From contig NZ_JAINRC010000026.1 of NCBI RefSeq assembly GCF_020400655.1, positions 1 through 64,000 of the forward strand: DNA of 64,000 nucleotides, given 5' to 3'. The DNA is from Streptomyces spinosus. GTDB lineage: Bacteria; Actinomycetota; Actinomycetes; Streptomycetales; Streptomycetaceae. Within the stretch, counting starts at the first letter, position 1. Every line of letters starts with the position of its first letter. A program made the translations under genes and the position numbers. This document shows positions 9,256 to 22,075 of the stretch, one piece after another. The notes beneath the pieces were generated by a model, which worked only from the letters and a program-made list of their open reading frames with translations, made no database searches and was not told the DNA's origin.

Positions 9256-10908
9256 GTGCACTCCTGGACGGATACTCTCCGCTTCGCGTTCCAGCCGGTG
9301 GTCAACCTGAGGACGGGCGCGGTCGCCGCACTGGAGATACTCGCCCGCCCGGAGTCCGGGGACATCCTGGCCGAGGCCCGCCGGGATCCCGGGCTGGACG
9401 GCAGGCTGACCGTGTCGGCGCTCCGTGCCGCGGCCCGCAAGGAGACCCTGCTGCCGTTGCACCTGAACGTGTTCGCGGCCACGCTCGCCGACCTCGGCGG
9501 CCTGACACCGCTGTACGACGCCGTCCGCGCGGTGGGACGCATGGCCTGGGAGGTGACGCTCGACATCGTCCCGCCGTACACCCACGTGCCACAGCGGGCC
9601 CTGCTGGAGGCCGTGGCCTCACTGCGCGCGCAGGGGTTCCGGATCAGCGCGGACGGCATCGGGGACGGGGACGTTCCGCTCAGGCTGCTCACCGACCTCT
9701 CCCCCGACCTGGTCAAACTCGACGCCTCGCTGCTCACCCGGCCGGCCGCGGTGCGGGCGATGCGCACGCTGTGCGAGGAGCTGGGCGCCCTGGTCGCGGT
9801 GGAGGGGGTCGAGACGGAACTCCAGTGCGCGGCGGCGCTGTCGGCCGGTGCGCAACTGGCCCAGGGCGAGCTGTTCGCTCCGCCTGCCCGCATTCCCGCA
9901 GCGGACGTGTACGTTCCGTCCCTGGCACCCGGCGCCGGGACCGTCCCCCGCCCCGGGCCGTCCGTGCGGGAGTTCGTACGGCCGGCCGCCGTGCTGCCGC
10001 TGACCGCCTCGGCCGGACAGGTGCGGTCGCTGCTGACCGGTTCCCCGGACGTCTCCGGCGTGCTGCTGGTGGACCAGTACGGCAGGCCCGTCCGGTCGGT
10101 GCACCGGTCGCGTTTCCTGCTGTCGATGTCGGGGCGCTACGGGCACGCCCTGTACGCCGACCGGCCGGCCTTCAAACTGGGCGACGCCCCCCGCACGGTC
10201 GGCGTCGACGCCACGGCCTGGCAGGTGCTGGACGTGGTGGCGGTCGGCGGCCGGGACCGGACCTCCGACGATGTGGCGGTGGTCGACGGACACGGCCGGT
10301 GCGTCGGCGTCGTACGGCTGGCGGACCTCGTGCGGGCTTTGGCCGAGAGCCGGGTGGAGGAGGCGGCCGGGCTCAACCCGCTGACCCGGCTGCCCGGTTC
10401 GGACGCGATCGTGAGCGAGGTGGACCGGCGGATCTCCGACGGGCGGGCGTTCACGCTCAGCTGGCTGGACATCGACCACTTCAAGCAGGTCAACGACGGT
10501 GCCGGATTCGCCGCGGGGGACGAGCTGATCCGCGCGGTGGGCCACGCGCTCCGGCAGGCGGTCGCGGAGCACGCGCGCGTGGGGCACATCGGCGGGGACG
10601 ACTTCCTGGTGCTGGCGGACGAGCAGGCGCTCGGTCCGCTGGTCACCGCCGTGCTGGACGTTCCCTGGGCGGCGGGCGGCCGGCCGGTCACGCTCTCCCT
10701 GGCCACGGTCGTCTGCGGCCCGGGCAGCGTGAGCGACCATCACCAGGCCGCCGCCGAGCTGGCCCCGCTGAAGCAGGCCGCCAAGGCGCTGAACGGCGGG
10801 AGCTGGGTGCTCGGGCGCGCCGGGCTCCCCGGCCACGAGATCCTGCGCGGCGGCCCGGGCGCTGCCCCGTCAGGGGCCGGCTACGCGACCGCCGAGCCAC
10901 GGTGGTGA
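9256..10908 (+). CDS. EAL - CBS-like - GGDEF domain protein
   Basis: The 550-aa protein has cyclic-di-GMP turnover domains in reversed order. The N-terminal EAL domain (about 1-220) is degraded: the motif reads LEIL at residue 27, and the usual DDFGTG is ADGIGDG. Hydrolysis of c-di-GMP is therefore unlikely, although LVKLD and EGVET remain. The middle (about 230-370) looks like two CBS repeats. The C-terminal GGDEF domain keeps LDIDHFKQVND and has GGDDF at the active site, so diguanylate cyclase activity is plausible. No RxxD inhibitory site is seen just upstream. No membrane segments. The GTG start is the best available, but its ribosome site is weak. Confidence 0.85.
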   Translation: MHSWTDTLRFAFQPVVNLRTGAVAALEILARPESGDILAEARRDPGLDGRLTVSALRAAARKETLLPLHLNVFAATLADLGGLTPLYDAVRAVGRMAWEVTLDIVPPYTHVPQRALLEAVASLRAQGFRISADGIGDGDVPLRLLTDLSPDLVKLDASLLTRPAAVRAMRTLCEELGALVAVEGVETELQCAAALSAGAQLAQGELFAPPARIPAADVYVPSLAPGAGTVPRPGPSVREFVRPAAVLPLTASAGQVRSLLTGSPDVSGVLLVDQYGRPVRSVHRSRFLLSMSGRYGHALYADRPAFKLGDAPRTVGVDATAWQVLDVVAVGGRDRTSDDVAVVDGHGRCVGVVRLADLVRALAESRVEEAAGLNPLTRLPGSDAIVSEVDRRISDGRAFTLSWLDIDHFKQVNDGAGFAAGDELIRAVGHALRQAVAEHARVGHIGGDDFLVLADEQALGPLVTAVLDVPWAAGGRPVTLSLATVVCGPGSVSDHHQAAAELAPLKQAAKALNGGSWVLGRAGLPGHEILRGGPGAAPSGAGYATAEPRW

Positions 10909-10936
10909 ACAACCCACCCGTCCACGTCCGTTGCGG

Positions 10937-10972
10937 CACGGGCGCTCCGCCGAGGCCGGCGCAGCGCCCGTG
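10937..10972 (+). terminator. Hairpin terminator after the EAL/GGDEF gene
   Basis: CACGGGCGCT pairs perfectly with AGCGCCCGTG around a 16-nt loop, 28 bp after the stop codon. There is no T-run, as is common in Streptomyces. The remaining gap to glpF (10973-11255) should hold the glpF promoter. I see no other gene there. Confidence 0.6.
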
Positions 10973-11255
10973 TCACCGTCGTCGCCCGCAACCTTGACGC
11001 CCCCGGGGCGCCGGTGAACACTTCCCGGTGTCAGCCGACATCGCCGTACATTCTCGGCGTTATCAGGCACCGCGGCACGGGTCTGTCCTGTTCACGGCCC
11101 GGTGCTCGAGGGCGGTCCGGCTGCGACGGCACGCTCGTCACCGACGCCGGGCGGGGCGCGGGGCCCTCCCTGCCTTCCGGCTGAAGTCGCCAAGGGAACC
11201 GTCCTGCCCTTCAGGCAGGGGGCCGATCGCCCCCGCCGGCGCCAAGGGAGCCGCC

Positions 11256-12005
11256 ATGAGCAACGGAGACATATTCGTCGGCGAGGTCATCGGCACCGCG
11301 ATCCTGATCCTGTTCGGCGCGGGCGTCTGCGCCGCCGTCACCCTCAGGTACTCCAAGGCACGCGCCTCGGGCTGGATCGTGATCGCGTTCGGCTGGGGCT
11401 TCGGCGTCCTCGCGGGCGCGTACACCGCCGCTCCCCTCTCCGGCGGTCAGCTCAACCCCGCCGTCACCCTCGGCATCGCGGTGGACACCGGCGCGTGGGG
11501 CAAGGTCTGGGTGTACCTGCTCGGGCAGTTCGTCGGCGCCATGCTCGGCGCCGTGCTGGTCTACCTCGTCTACCTCGCCCAGTTCCAGGCCAACGTGCGC
11601 ACCGGAGGCACCACGGACGGCACCGCGGGCGAACCCGTGCCGACCCTCGGCATCTTCTCCACTGTTCCGGAGATCAGGAACCCGGTCGCCAACCTGCTCA
11701 CCGAAATCATCGCGACCGTCGCGCTCGTCCTGCCGGTCCTCGCCTTCGGGCTCACCAAGGGGCTCGGCGAGTCCGGCACCACCGTGCTCATCGTCTCCCT
11801 CCTGGTCGTGGGCATCGGCCTCTCCCTCGGCGGTCCCACCGGCTATGCCATCAACCCGGCGCGCGACCTCGGCCCGCGCATCGTGCACACCTTCCTGCCG
11901 ATCCCCCACAAGGGCGGGTCCGACTGGGGGTACGCCTGGATCCCGGCCGTCGGACCGCTGATCGGCGGAGCACTGGCCGGCCTCGTCTACAACGCGGCCT
12001 TCTGA
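11256..12005 (+). CDS. glpF: Glycerol uptake facilitator (aquaglyceroporin)
   Basis: The 249-aa MIP-family channel lets glycerol diffuse across the membrane. Both pore motifs are present, LNPAVT near residue 68 and INPARD near residue 198, with six hydrophobic helices. The aspartate after the second NPAR favours a glycerol channel over a water channel. The ATG has AAGGGAG at 11243-11249; a longer open frame upstream is not supported. It is followed by glpK 82 bp downstream, so glycerol is taken up and trapped by phosphorylation. No glpD or gylR-like regulator adjoins this pair, unlike the known gyl operon of Streptomyces, so it may be a second glycerol locus. Confidence 0.95.
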   Translation: MSNGDIFVGEVIGTAILILFGAGVCAAVTLRYSKARASGWIVIAFGWGFGVLAGAYTAAPLSGGQLNPAVTLGIAVDTGAWGKVWVYLLGQFVGAMLGAVLVYLVYLAQFQANVRTGGTTDGTAGEPVPTLGIFSTVPEIRNPVANLLTEIIATVALVLPVLAFGLTKGLGESGTTVLIVSLLVVGIGLSLGGPTGYAINPARDLGPRIVHTFLPIPHKGGSDWGYAWIPAVGPLIGGALAGLVYNAAF

Positions 12006-12087
12006 GCCCCCCGCTCCCGCCACCGCGATCCACGATCCGCACGCGTCCTTCCGACCAGCGATCCGACCCAGCGACCCAGGGGCAGCC

Positions 12088-13608
12088 ATGACGGACACCG
12101 CCGGCACGTACGTCGCCGCCATCGACCAGGGCACCACGTCCAGCCGCTGCATCGTCTTCGACCACGGCGGCGCGATCGTCGCCGTCGACCAGCGCGAGCA
12201 CCGGCAGATCTTTCCCAGGCCCGGCTGGGTGGAACACGACGCCACCGAGATCTGGTCCAAGGTGCAGGCCGTGGTGGCCGGGGCGCTCGCCCGGGCGGGA
12301 CTGCGCGCCGACCAGTTGAGCGCCCTCGGCATCACCAACCAGCGGGAGACCACGGTCCTGTGGGACCGCGCCACGGGCAAGCCCGTGCACAACGCGATCG
12401 TCTGGCAGGACACCCGTACCGCGGCCCTGTGCGGCGAACTGGGCGGAGCGGACGGCCAGGACCGTTTCCGCGAGACGACCGGGCTGCCGCTGGCCAGCTA
12501 CTTCTCCGGGCCCAAGGCGGCCTGGCTGCTGGACCACGTCCCCGGTCTGCGGCAGCGGGCGGAGCGCGGTGAGATCGCGTTCGGCACCATCGACTCCTGG
12601 CTGATCTGGAACCTCACCGGTGGCCCCGACGGCGGCCGGCACGTCACCGACGTCACGAACGCCGGCCGCACCATGCTGATGAACCTGGACACCCTCCAGT
12701 GGGACCCCTCCGTCCTGTCCGCGATGAACGTGCCCGAGGCCGTACTGCCCGAGATCAGGTCCTCCGCCGAGGTGTACGGGACCGCCGTCGGGCAGCTGGC
12801 CGGGGTGCCCGTCGCCTCCGCGCTGGGCGACCAGCAGGCCGCCGTGTTCGGTCAGGCCTGCTACGACATCGGCACGGCGAAGAACACCTACGGCACCGGC
12901 AGCTTCCTGCTGCTGAACACCGGCGACCGGCCGGTGCCGTCGAAGAACGGACTGCTGACGACGGTGGGCTACAAGATCGGCGGGGAGGTGCCGGTGTACT
13001 GCCTGGAGGGGTCCATAGCGATAACGGGCGCGCTGGTGCAGTGGTTCCGCGACCAGCTCGGGATCATCCGGACCGCCGACGAGATCGAGACCCTGGCGGC
13101 GAGCGTCGACGACAACGGCGGCGCCTACATCGTGCCGGCCTTCTCCGGCCTGTTCGCGCCCTACTGGCGCTCCGACGCGCGGGGCGTCGTCACCGGCCTC
13201 ACCCGGTACGTCACCAAGGCCCACCTCGCGCGCGCGGTGCTGGAGGCGACGAGCTGGCAGACCCGGGAGGTCGTGGACGCGATGTACCAGGACTCCGGGG
13301 TGCGGATCAGCACGCTGAAGGTCGACGGCGGCATGACCCGGAACGACCTGCTCATGCAGCACCAGGCGGACGTTCTCGGCGTACCGGTGATCCGGCCCCG
13401 CGTGTCGGAGACGACGTGCCTGGGCGCCGCCTACGCGGCCGGACTGGCCACGGGCGTGTGGAACGGGCTGGACGAGCTGAAGTCGCACTGGCGGAAGGAC
13501 GCGGAGTGGACGCCCGGCATGCGGGCGCCGGACCGCGACCGCGAGTACCGGAACTGGCGCAGGGCCGTGGAGAAGAGCTTCGGCTGGCTGGAGGAGGACG
13601 GGGAGTAG
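12088..13608 (+). CDS. glpK: Glycerol kinase
   Basis: The enzyme phosphorylates glycerol with ATP to sn-glycerol 3-phosphate (EC 2.7.1.30). The 506-aa FGGY-family protein has the N-terminal IDQGTTSSRCIVFD loop and the glycerol-contact segment TNQRETTVLWDRATG. The C-terminal ATP domain carries DGGMTRNDLLMQ. Length is typical. AGGGG lies ahead of the ATG. It is co-transcribed with glpF and ends before a strong bidirectional terminator. Confidence 0.97.
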   Translation: MTDTAGTYVAAIDQGTTSSRCIVFDHGGAIVAVDQREHRQIFPRPGWVEHDATEIWSKVQAVVAGALARAGLRADQLSALGITNQRETTVLWDRATGKPVHNAIVWQDTRTAALCGELGGADGQDRFRETTGLPLASYFSGPKAAWLLDHVPGLRQRAERGEIAFGTIDSWLIWNLTGGPDGGRHVTDVTNAGRTMLMNLDTLQWDPSVLSAMNVPEAVLPEIRSSAEVYGTAVGQLAGVPVASALGDQQAAVFGQACYDIGTAKNTYGTGSFLLLNTGDRPVPSKNGLLTTVGYKIGGEVPVYCLEGSIAITGALVQWFRDQLGIIRTADEIETLAASVDDNGGAYIVPAFSGLFAPYWRSDARGVVTGLTRYVTKAHLARAVLEATSWQTREVVDAMYQDSGVRISTLKVDGGMTRNDLLMQHQADVLGVPVIRPRVSETTCLGAAYAAGLATGVWNGLDELKSHWRKDAEWTPGMRAPDRDREYRNWRRAVEKSFGWLEEDGE

Positions 13609-13636
13609 CAACGGCGAGGAAGCCGGGGAGTCGCCG

Positions 13637-13648
13637 CACGCGCGCGTG
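13637..13648. repeat. Intergenic copy of the CACGCGCGCGTG palindrome
   Basis: This exact 12-bp palindrome lies in the non-coding gap just after glpK and before the terminator stem. With the copy at 5835 it shows that the motif is not only a by-product of coding for His-Ala-Arg-Val. Confidence 0.75.
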
Positions 13649-13665
13649 GGCGCTCCGCACAGGAC

Positions 13666-13703
13666 CACGGCCCGTACCCCGGTCGGCGGGGGTACGGGCC
13701 GTG
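13666..13703. terminator. Bidirectional terminator between glpK and cvnD
   Basis: CACGGCCCGTACCCC (13666-13680) and GGGGTACGGGCCGTG (13689-13703) form a perfect 15-bp stem with an 8-nt loop. It sits between two convergent units and should stop transcription from both sides. Confidence 0.85.
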
Positions 13704-13710
13704 CCGGCGG

Positions 13711-14296
13711 TCAGCGCACGACGGCCCCGCGGCGGCCGGCCGTGTACTCCATCGCGTGCTGGGCGAGTTGGACGAGTACCTCCTTGACGGACTCCCGGTC
13801 ACGGGCGTCGCACAGCAGGAGGGGCACGTCGTCGTCCAGGTCGAGGGCCTGACGGACGGACTCCACGGGGTGGCGGGCCGCTCCCTCGAAGCAGTTGACG
13901 CCGACGAGGAAGGGGATGGAACGCCGCTCGAAGTAGTCGACGGCGGCGAAGCAGTCCTCCAGGCGGCGCGTGTCGGCCAGGACCACGGCTCCGAGCGCGC
14001 CCTCGGCCAACTCGTCCCACATGAACCAGAACCGTTCCTGCCCGGGCGTGCCGAAGAGGTAGAGCACGAGGTCCTCGCGCAGGGTGATGCGGCCGAAGTC
14101 CATGGCCACCGTGGTGGTGCGCTTGCCCTCCACACCGCTCGTGTCGTCGACGGGCCGCCCGGCCTCGGTGAGCAGTTCCTCGGTGCGCAGCGGCCTGATC
14201 TCGCTGACCGCGCCGACGAGGGTCGTCTTGCCCACGCCGAAGCCGCCGGCCACGAGGATCTTGAGCGTGACGGGTTCCACCGGAGCCTTGCCACGC

Positions 14297-14316
<20 letters not shown>
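13711..14316 (-). CDS. cvnD: Conservon small GTPase-like protein CvnD
   Basis: CvnD proteins are Ras-like P-loop GTPases that work with CvnA-C in membrane-linked signalling peculiar to actinomycetes. The 201-aa product has the P-loop GGFGVGKTT (about 24-32) and a G3-like FGTPGQERF (88-96). The typical NKxD base-recognition motif is replaced by VGVNCF. The ATG has AGGAGAAGAG just upstream, and this ribosome site lies inside the end of the oxoprolinase gene, which it overlaps by 20 bp. Normally cvnD follows cvnC directly; here 3.6 kb of another gene intervenes. Confidence 0.92.
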
Positions 14317-17935
<3,619 letters not shown>

Positions 17936-17959
17936 GTCACCACCTCGCTTCCGCGCCGG

Positions 17960-18355
17960 TCACAGCGCCCGGAGGCCGTTGATCACGTCGCGCAGAACAC
18001 TCTCGTCCGGCAGCTCGGCCGGGGGGACCGGACGCGTCACGTGGACGAGTTCGGCGTGCACCAGGTCGCCGATGAGGACGCGGACGACGCCGATGGGCAG
18101 GTCGAGTTCCGCGGCCAGTTCGGCGACCGACTGGGGCACGTCCCGGCAGAGCCCGACGATCTCCACGTGTTCGGGGGACAGCGTCGGGTCCGAGTCCGGG
18201 TCGCCCGTGTCCGGCTCCGTGACGACCACCGCGATCAGGTCGAGGCGGTGCTGACCCTCGCTCGTGGTGCGGCCACGCGTCATGGCGTACGGACGGACGA
18301 CCGGGCCGGCCTCGTCGTCGAACCAGTGGTTTCTTGCCTGACCGTCTGCGCTCAT
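17960..18355 (-). CDS. cvnC: Conservon protein CvnC (DUF742)
   Basis: The 131-aa DUF742 protein is the third member of a conservon, thought to be a cytoplasmic partner of the CvnA sensor and the CvnD GTPase. It contains a probable winged-helix segment, SVAELAAELDLPIGVVRVLI, followed by a short beta-hairpin (about 75-115). It starts nine bases after cvnB stops, and the 5-oxoprolinase gene follows after 24 bp. No catalytic residues are expected. Confidence 0.93.
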   Translation of the reverse strand: MSADGQARNHWFDDEAGPVVRPYAMTRGRTTSEGQHRLDLIAVVVTEPDTGDPDSDPTLSPEHVEIVGLCRDVPQSVAELAAELDLPIGVVRVLIGDLVHAELVHVTRPVPPAELPDESVLRDVINGLRAL

Positions 18356-18364
18356 GTCATCCCA

Positions 18365-18799
18365 CTACCCGCCTGCGGGCAGATCGGTGCGCGGGGCGGT
18401 ACCCAGATGGACGCCGACCCGCTTCACCAGGAGCGTCATCTCGTAGGCGACCTGCCCGACGTCGGAGTCGGCGTCCGAGAGGACGGCGAGGCAGCTGCCG
18501 TCCCCGGCGGCGGTGACGAAGAGGAAGGCGTCGTCCAGCTCGACCACCGTCTGCCGGACACTGCCCGCCTCGAAATGGCGGCCGACGCCCTTGGCGAGGC
18601 TGTGGAAGCCGGACGCCACGGCGGCCAGATGCTCGCTGTCCTCCCTGGTCAGGTCCTTGGACACCCCCGTGGCCAGCCCGTCGCCGGACAGGATGACGGC
18701 CTTGCGGATGCTGGCGACCCGGTCGACCAGATCGTCCAGGAGCCAGTTCAGCTCCCCCTTGTCCGTCGCCGTGTGGCCGGTCGCCTTCGGTGCGGTCAT
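18365..18799 (-). CDS. cvnB: Conservon roadblock/LC7 protein CvnB
   Basis: The 144-aa protein has a roadblock/LC7 fold (about 15-120), the class that binds or regulates small GTPases. The motif LNWLLDDLVDRVASIRKAVI starts the domain, and DDAFLFVTAAGDGSCLAVL is the central sheet. The start codon overlaps the cvnA stop by four bases (ATGA type), so translation is coupled. It presumably bridges the CvnA sensor and CvnD. Confidence 0.94.
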   Translation of the reverse strand: MTAPKATGHTATDKGELNWLLDDLVDRVASIRKAVILSGDGLATGVSKDLTREDSEHLAAVASGFHSLAKGVGRHFEAGSVRQTVVELDDAFLFVTAAGDGSCLAVLSDADSDVGQVAYEMTLLVKRVGVHLGTAPRTDLPAGG

Positions 18800-21654
18800 C
18801 GACCGTCCCCCTTAGTCGTTCCTTGTGCTGTGCCGGTTCGGGCCTCGTCGCCCGCGGCGTTCTCCTCGCGGCCGCGCTGCCAGCCGCGCTGGAGCGAGGC
18901 CATGCGGCTGCGGACCTCTTCGGCGTCGCGGTCGGCGGGATCCGTGGCGCGCTCGTCGCGCCGGTCGGTGCCGTGCTTGAGCTGGGGTGCCAGGCTCGCC
19001 TGGCGTACGCGCCGGGGCAGCGGCCCGGTGCCCGGCTGCGGTGCCGGGGCAGTGTCGGGTGCGGCGGTACCGGAGCGGGGCGGGGCTGTGTCCGCCGGGC
19101 CGCCGGTGCCGGGGCGGGGAGGTGCGGTGTCCTCCGGGCCGCGGGTGCCGGACGGGGTCTCGGTCCGGGTGCGCCTGGGCAGCGCCGGAGCCCCGGAAGC
19201 CGCTGCGGTGCTCCCGGCCGGCGTCGCGGTGCCGTCCTCGGCGGGGTCGGTGCGTGCGGCGGGCCCCCGGGAGGACATGCGGCGGCGGGTGGGCAGCGGG
19301 GCCGGTCCGTCCGTGTCGGCGCGGCGCGTGACGGCCGAGGGCCCGGGATCCGGTTCGCCGCGGCGGGGCCGCTGGCCGGTGACGGGCTTGCCGTGCGAGC
19401 TGACGAGCTTGGGTGTCTGCCGCCGGGGCAGCGGTACGGCCCCGTGTTCCGGGGTGCCGCCGTGCGGCGGGTGGCCGGCCGGCGGGGTGGCTGCCTGCTC
19501 CTCGTCGTCCGGGCGGATCCTGCGCGGGCGGAACAGACCGCCGCGCTCGCTGTCGTCGTCCGGGAGGGCGCCGGGGAAGTCGTCCAGCGTGTCGAGATCG
19601 ACGGGCGCCTCCAGCTCCACCGGGCCGTCCAGCAGGGAGGTCGGCAGGCCGGGCAGTTGCAGCGGGGCCGGGGACCGTCCGGCACCGCGGCCCAGCGCCT
19701 GCTCGGCACCCTTCGCCGGACGGTTCCGGTCGAGCCGGAATCCGACGCCGTTGGTGTCCGGCACGTCGTCGGTGAGCAGCGCGTCGGGGATGAACACCAC
19801 GGCGGTGGTGCCGCCGTACGGCGACGGCTGGAGGGAGACCCGCACGTTCTGGCGCTGGGCGAGGCGGCTGACCACGAAGAGTCCGAGCCGGTCGGTGTCG
19901 GAGAGTTCGAACTCGGGTGTCTCGGCGAGGCGCAGGTTGGCGTCCAGGAGTGCCTCGGCCGTCATACCGAGACCCCGGTCGTGGATCTCCAGGGTGAATC
20001 CGTTGGCGACCCGCTCGCCGAGGACCTGGACTGCGGTGTGCGGGGGCGAGAAGACGGTGGCGTTCTCCAGGAGTTCGGCCACGAGGTGGGTGAGGTCGGC
20101 CACGGCCGGCCCGGTGACGGCCACCCGCGGCAGGCGCCGGACCTCGATGCGCTCGTAGTCCTCGACCTCGGCGACGGCGGCGCGGACCACGTCCATCAGC
20201 TGCACGGGCCGGCGCCACTGCCGGGAGGGCGCGGCCCCGGAGAGGATCACGAGGCCCTCGGCGTGCCGGCGCATGCGGGTGGTTAGGTGGTCCAGGCGGA
20301 ACAGGTCGGCGAGTTCGTCGGTGTCCTCGGTCCGGCGCTCCATGCTGTCGAGCAGGGTGAGCTGCTTGTGCAGCAGCACCTGGCTGCGTCGGGCGAGGTT
20401 GACGAAGACCTCGGAGACGCCGGCCCGCAGCTCGGCCTGTTTGACGGCGGCCTCGACCGCCGCGCGCTGCAGGGTGTTGAGGGCCTGCCCGACCTCGCCG
20501 ATCTCGTTCTTGTCGTACTCCAGGCGCGGGACCTCGGTCTCGACGTCGACCTGTTCGCCCGCCGACAGCCGGCGCATCACGCTGGGCAGCCGGACACCGG
20601 ACGCGTCGTGCGCCTCCAGGCGCAGCTGGCGCAGGTCGCGGATGAGGGCGCGGCCGACCCGGATGGAGAGCACGACGGAGAGCAGGAGCGCGACCAGGCC
20701 GAGGGCGCCGGCGACTGCCGCCTGCACGATGACGCCGATGGCCACCGGGCGCATACGGTCCTCGAAGCGGTCGCCCACCTGGTCGTCCAGGGTGCCGAGT
20801 TCGTCCAGGACGGTCGCCGCTGAGGAGTCCCAGCTCTTGGCGGTGACCTCGCCGGGGGTGCCGGCGTCCGAGGCGATGACGGTCCGTTCGGCTCCCCGCA
20901 GCGTGGCGGTGGTGGCGTTCTTCCAGAAGCGTTCGTAGCGGTCGCGCTCCGCTGCGGGCAGCAGGGGGAGGCTGATGTCGTACAGGAGGGTGCGCTGGGC
21001 GACGAGGTCGGAGATGTCGTGGGTCTCGTCGCGGGTGAGCCGGCCGACGACGAGGGAGGAGCCGAGCAGGGCGTCCTCGCGGGAGAGCAGCTCGCGGGCG
21101 CGGGTGACGTTCACCAGGGCGCGGGCCTGTTTGTCGAGTTCGACGTCGTCCAGGCCGTCGAGGGACGCGAGGAGCGCGAAGCAGGGGTCCACGAGGCGGT
21201 TGTAGAGGTCGAACGCCTGGGCGCGGGTGAGGGTGCCTGCCTCGACGCTGCGGCGCAGGGGACCGATACCGTCCAGGGCGTCCAGGAGAGCGGTGAGGTG
21301 TTCGCCGTCGTCCACGTCCACGCCGTCCCGGATGTCCTCGTCCTCGGCGTTCCGGCGGACGGTGGCGATCACCCGGTCGGTCGCGGTGCGGGTGCGGCGC
21401 AGCGCCGAAAGGGCCTCGGAGGCCCGCGGGTCGGCGAGGTAGACGAGGGTCTGGCGGCGCTCCTGCTGCAGGGCGCGAACGGTATCCTCGGTGGGGTAGC
21501 CGATGTCCTCGACGATGTCGGTCACGCGGAACAGCTGGGTGACCTCGCGCCCCGTGAGCACGGTGGCGAAGCCCCAGACGGCGGTCAGGGACACCAGCGG
21601 CACGAGAAGCAGCGCCACGATCTTCCGGCGGATCGACTTCCCGCGAAAGCGCAT
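18796..21654 (-). CDS. cvnA: Conservon sensor histidine-kinase-like protein CvnA
   Basis: The 952-aa membrane sensor heads the conservon operon. Helix 1 is at about residues 11-33 and helix 2 at about 303-331, bracketing an extracytoplasmic nitrate/nitrite-sensor-like helical domain of some 270 residues. A HAMP-like linker follows, then a dimerisation segment with RLDHLTTRMRRHAEGL, and a GHKL ATPase domain with ELLENATVFSPP and DRGLGM. The last 300 residues are rich in Pro, Arg and Thr and look disordered, typical of CvnA proteins. GGGGGAGG stands right before the ATG. Signal and phosphoacceptor are not known. Confidence 0.93.
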   Translation of the reverse strand: MRFRGKSIRRKIVALLLVPLVSLTAVWGFATVLTGREVTQLFRVTDIVEDIGYPTEDTVRALQQERRQTLVYLADPRASEALSALRRTRTATDRVIATVRRNAEDEDIRDGVDVDDGEHLTALLDALDGIGPLRRSVEAGTLTRAQAFDLYNRLVDPCFALLASLDGLDDVELDKQARALVNVTRARELLSREDALLGSSLVVGRLTRDETHDISDLVAQRTLLYDISLPLLPAAERDRYERFWKNATTATLRGAERTVIASDAGTPGEVTAKSWDSSAATVLDELGTLDDQVGDRFEDRMRPVAIGVIVQAAVAGALGLVALLLSVVLSIRVGRALIRDLRQLRLEAHDASGVRLPSVMRRLSAGEQVDVETEVPRLEYDKNEIGEVGQALNTLQRAAVEAAVKQAELRAGVSEVFVNLARRSQVLLHKQLTLLDSMERRTEDTDELADLFRLDHLTTRMRRHAEGLVILSGAAPSRQWRRPVQLMDVVRAAVAEVEDYERIEVRRLPRVAVTGPAVADLTHLVAELLENATVFSPPHTAVQVLGERVANGFTLEIHDRGLGMTAEALLDANLRLAETPEFELSDTDRLGLFVVSRLAQRQNVRVSLQPSPYGGTTAVVFIPDALLTDDVPDTNGVGFRLDRNRPAKGAEQALGRGAGRSPAPLQLPGLPTSLLDGPVELEAPVDLDTLDDFPGALPDDDSERGGLFRPRRIRPDDEEQAATPPAGHPPHGGTPEHGAVPLPRRQTPKLVSSHGKPVTGQRPRRGEPDPGPSAVTRRADTDGPAPLPTRRRMSSRGPAARTDPAEDGTATPAGSTAAASGAPALPRRTRTETPSGTRGPEDTAPPRPGTGGPADTAPPRSGTAAPDTAPAPQPGTGPLPRRVRQASLAPQLKHGTDRRDERATDPADRDAEEVRSRMASLQRGWQRGREENAAGDEARTGTAQGTTKGDGR

Positions 21655-22075
21655 GGCCTCCCCCAGCTCGACCCCCGCCGGCCGGGGGTGCTCATGTCCG
21701 TCAACAAACGGCGCGAGCCTACTACCGCCTCACAGTTAACTCGAAGACATGTCCGGAGGGCGAACTTCCGTACCGGCTGCCAGACATGGCGAGTTGTCCG
21801 GGCATGGGGGGAGATCGCCACCACGATCCGGACACCCACGCCGTGCGCATGACCGGCGCACGGCCGGGCGGTTGGCCGGAATTTTTCGCCCGTTGGGAAT
21901 CTTCGGGGGATCTCGTGCGTCCTTCTCCATGGGAGACGGGGGCGGAATGGGCCACAGGTGAGCTGCATCCCGCGCTCCGGCGGCGTAAAACAGCGCAAGC
22001 CGGGCAGCCACTGGGGAGTCGGGGTCTTCGGATGCCGGGGCGAACGGTTGGCCGGCGGTGGGGAGTGACACGGTG
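21655..22075. other. Divergent promoter region, cvnA and membrane-protein gene
   Basis: This 421-bp gap separates the start of cvnA (minus) from the next plus-strand gene. Its G+C is visibly lower than in the flanking genes, as in a promoter region. Open frames crossing it lack ribosome sites and family similarity. I see no convincing operator. Confidence 0.6.
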
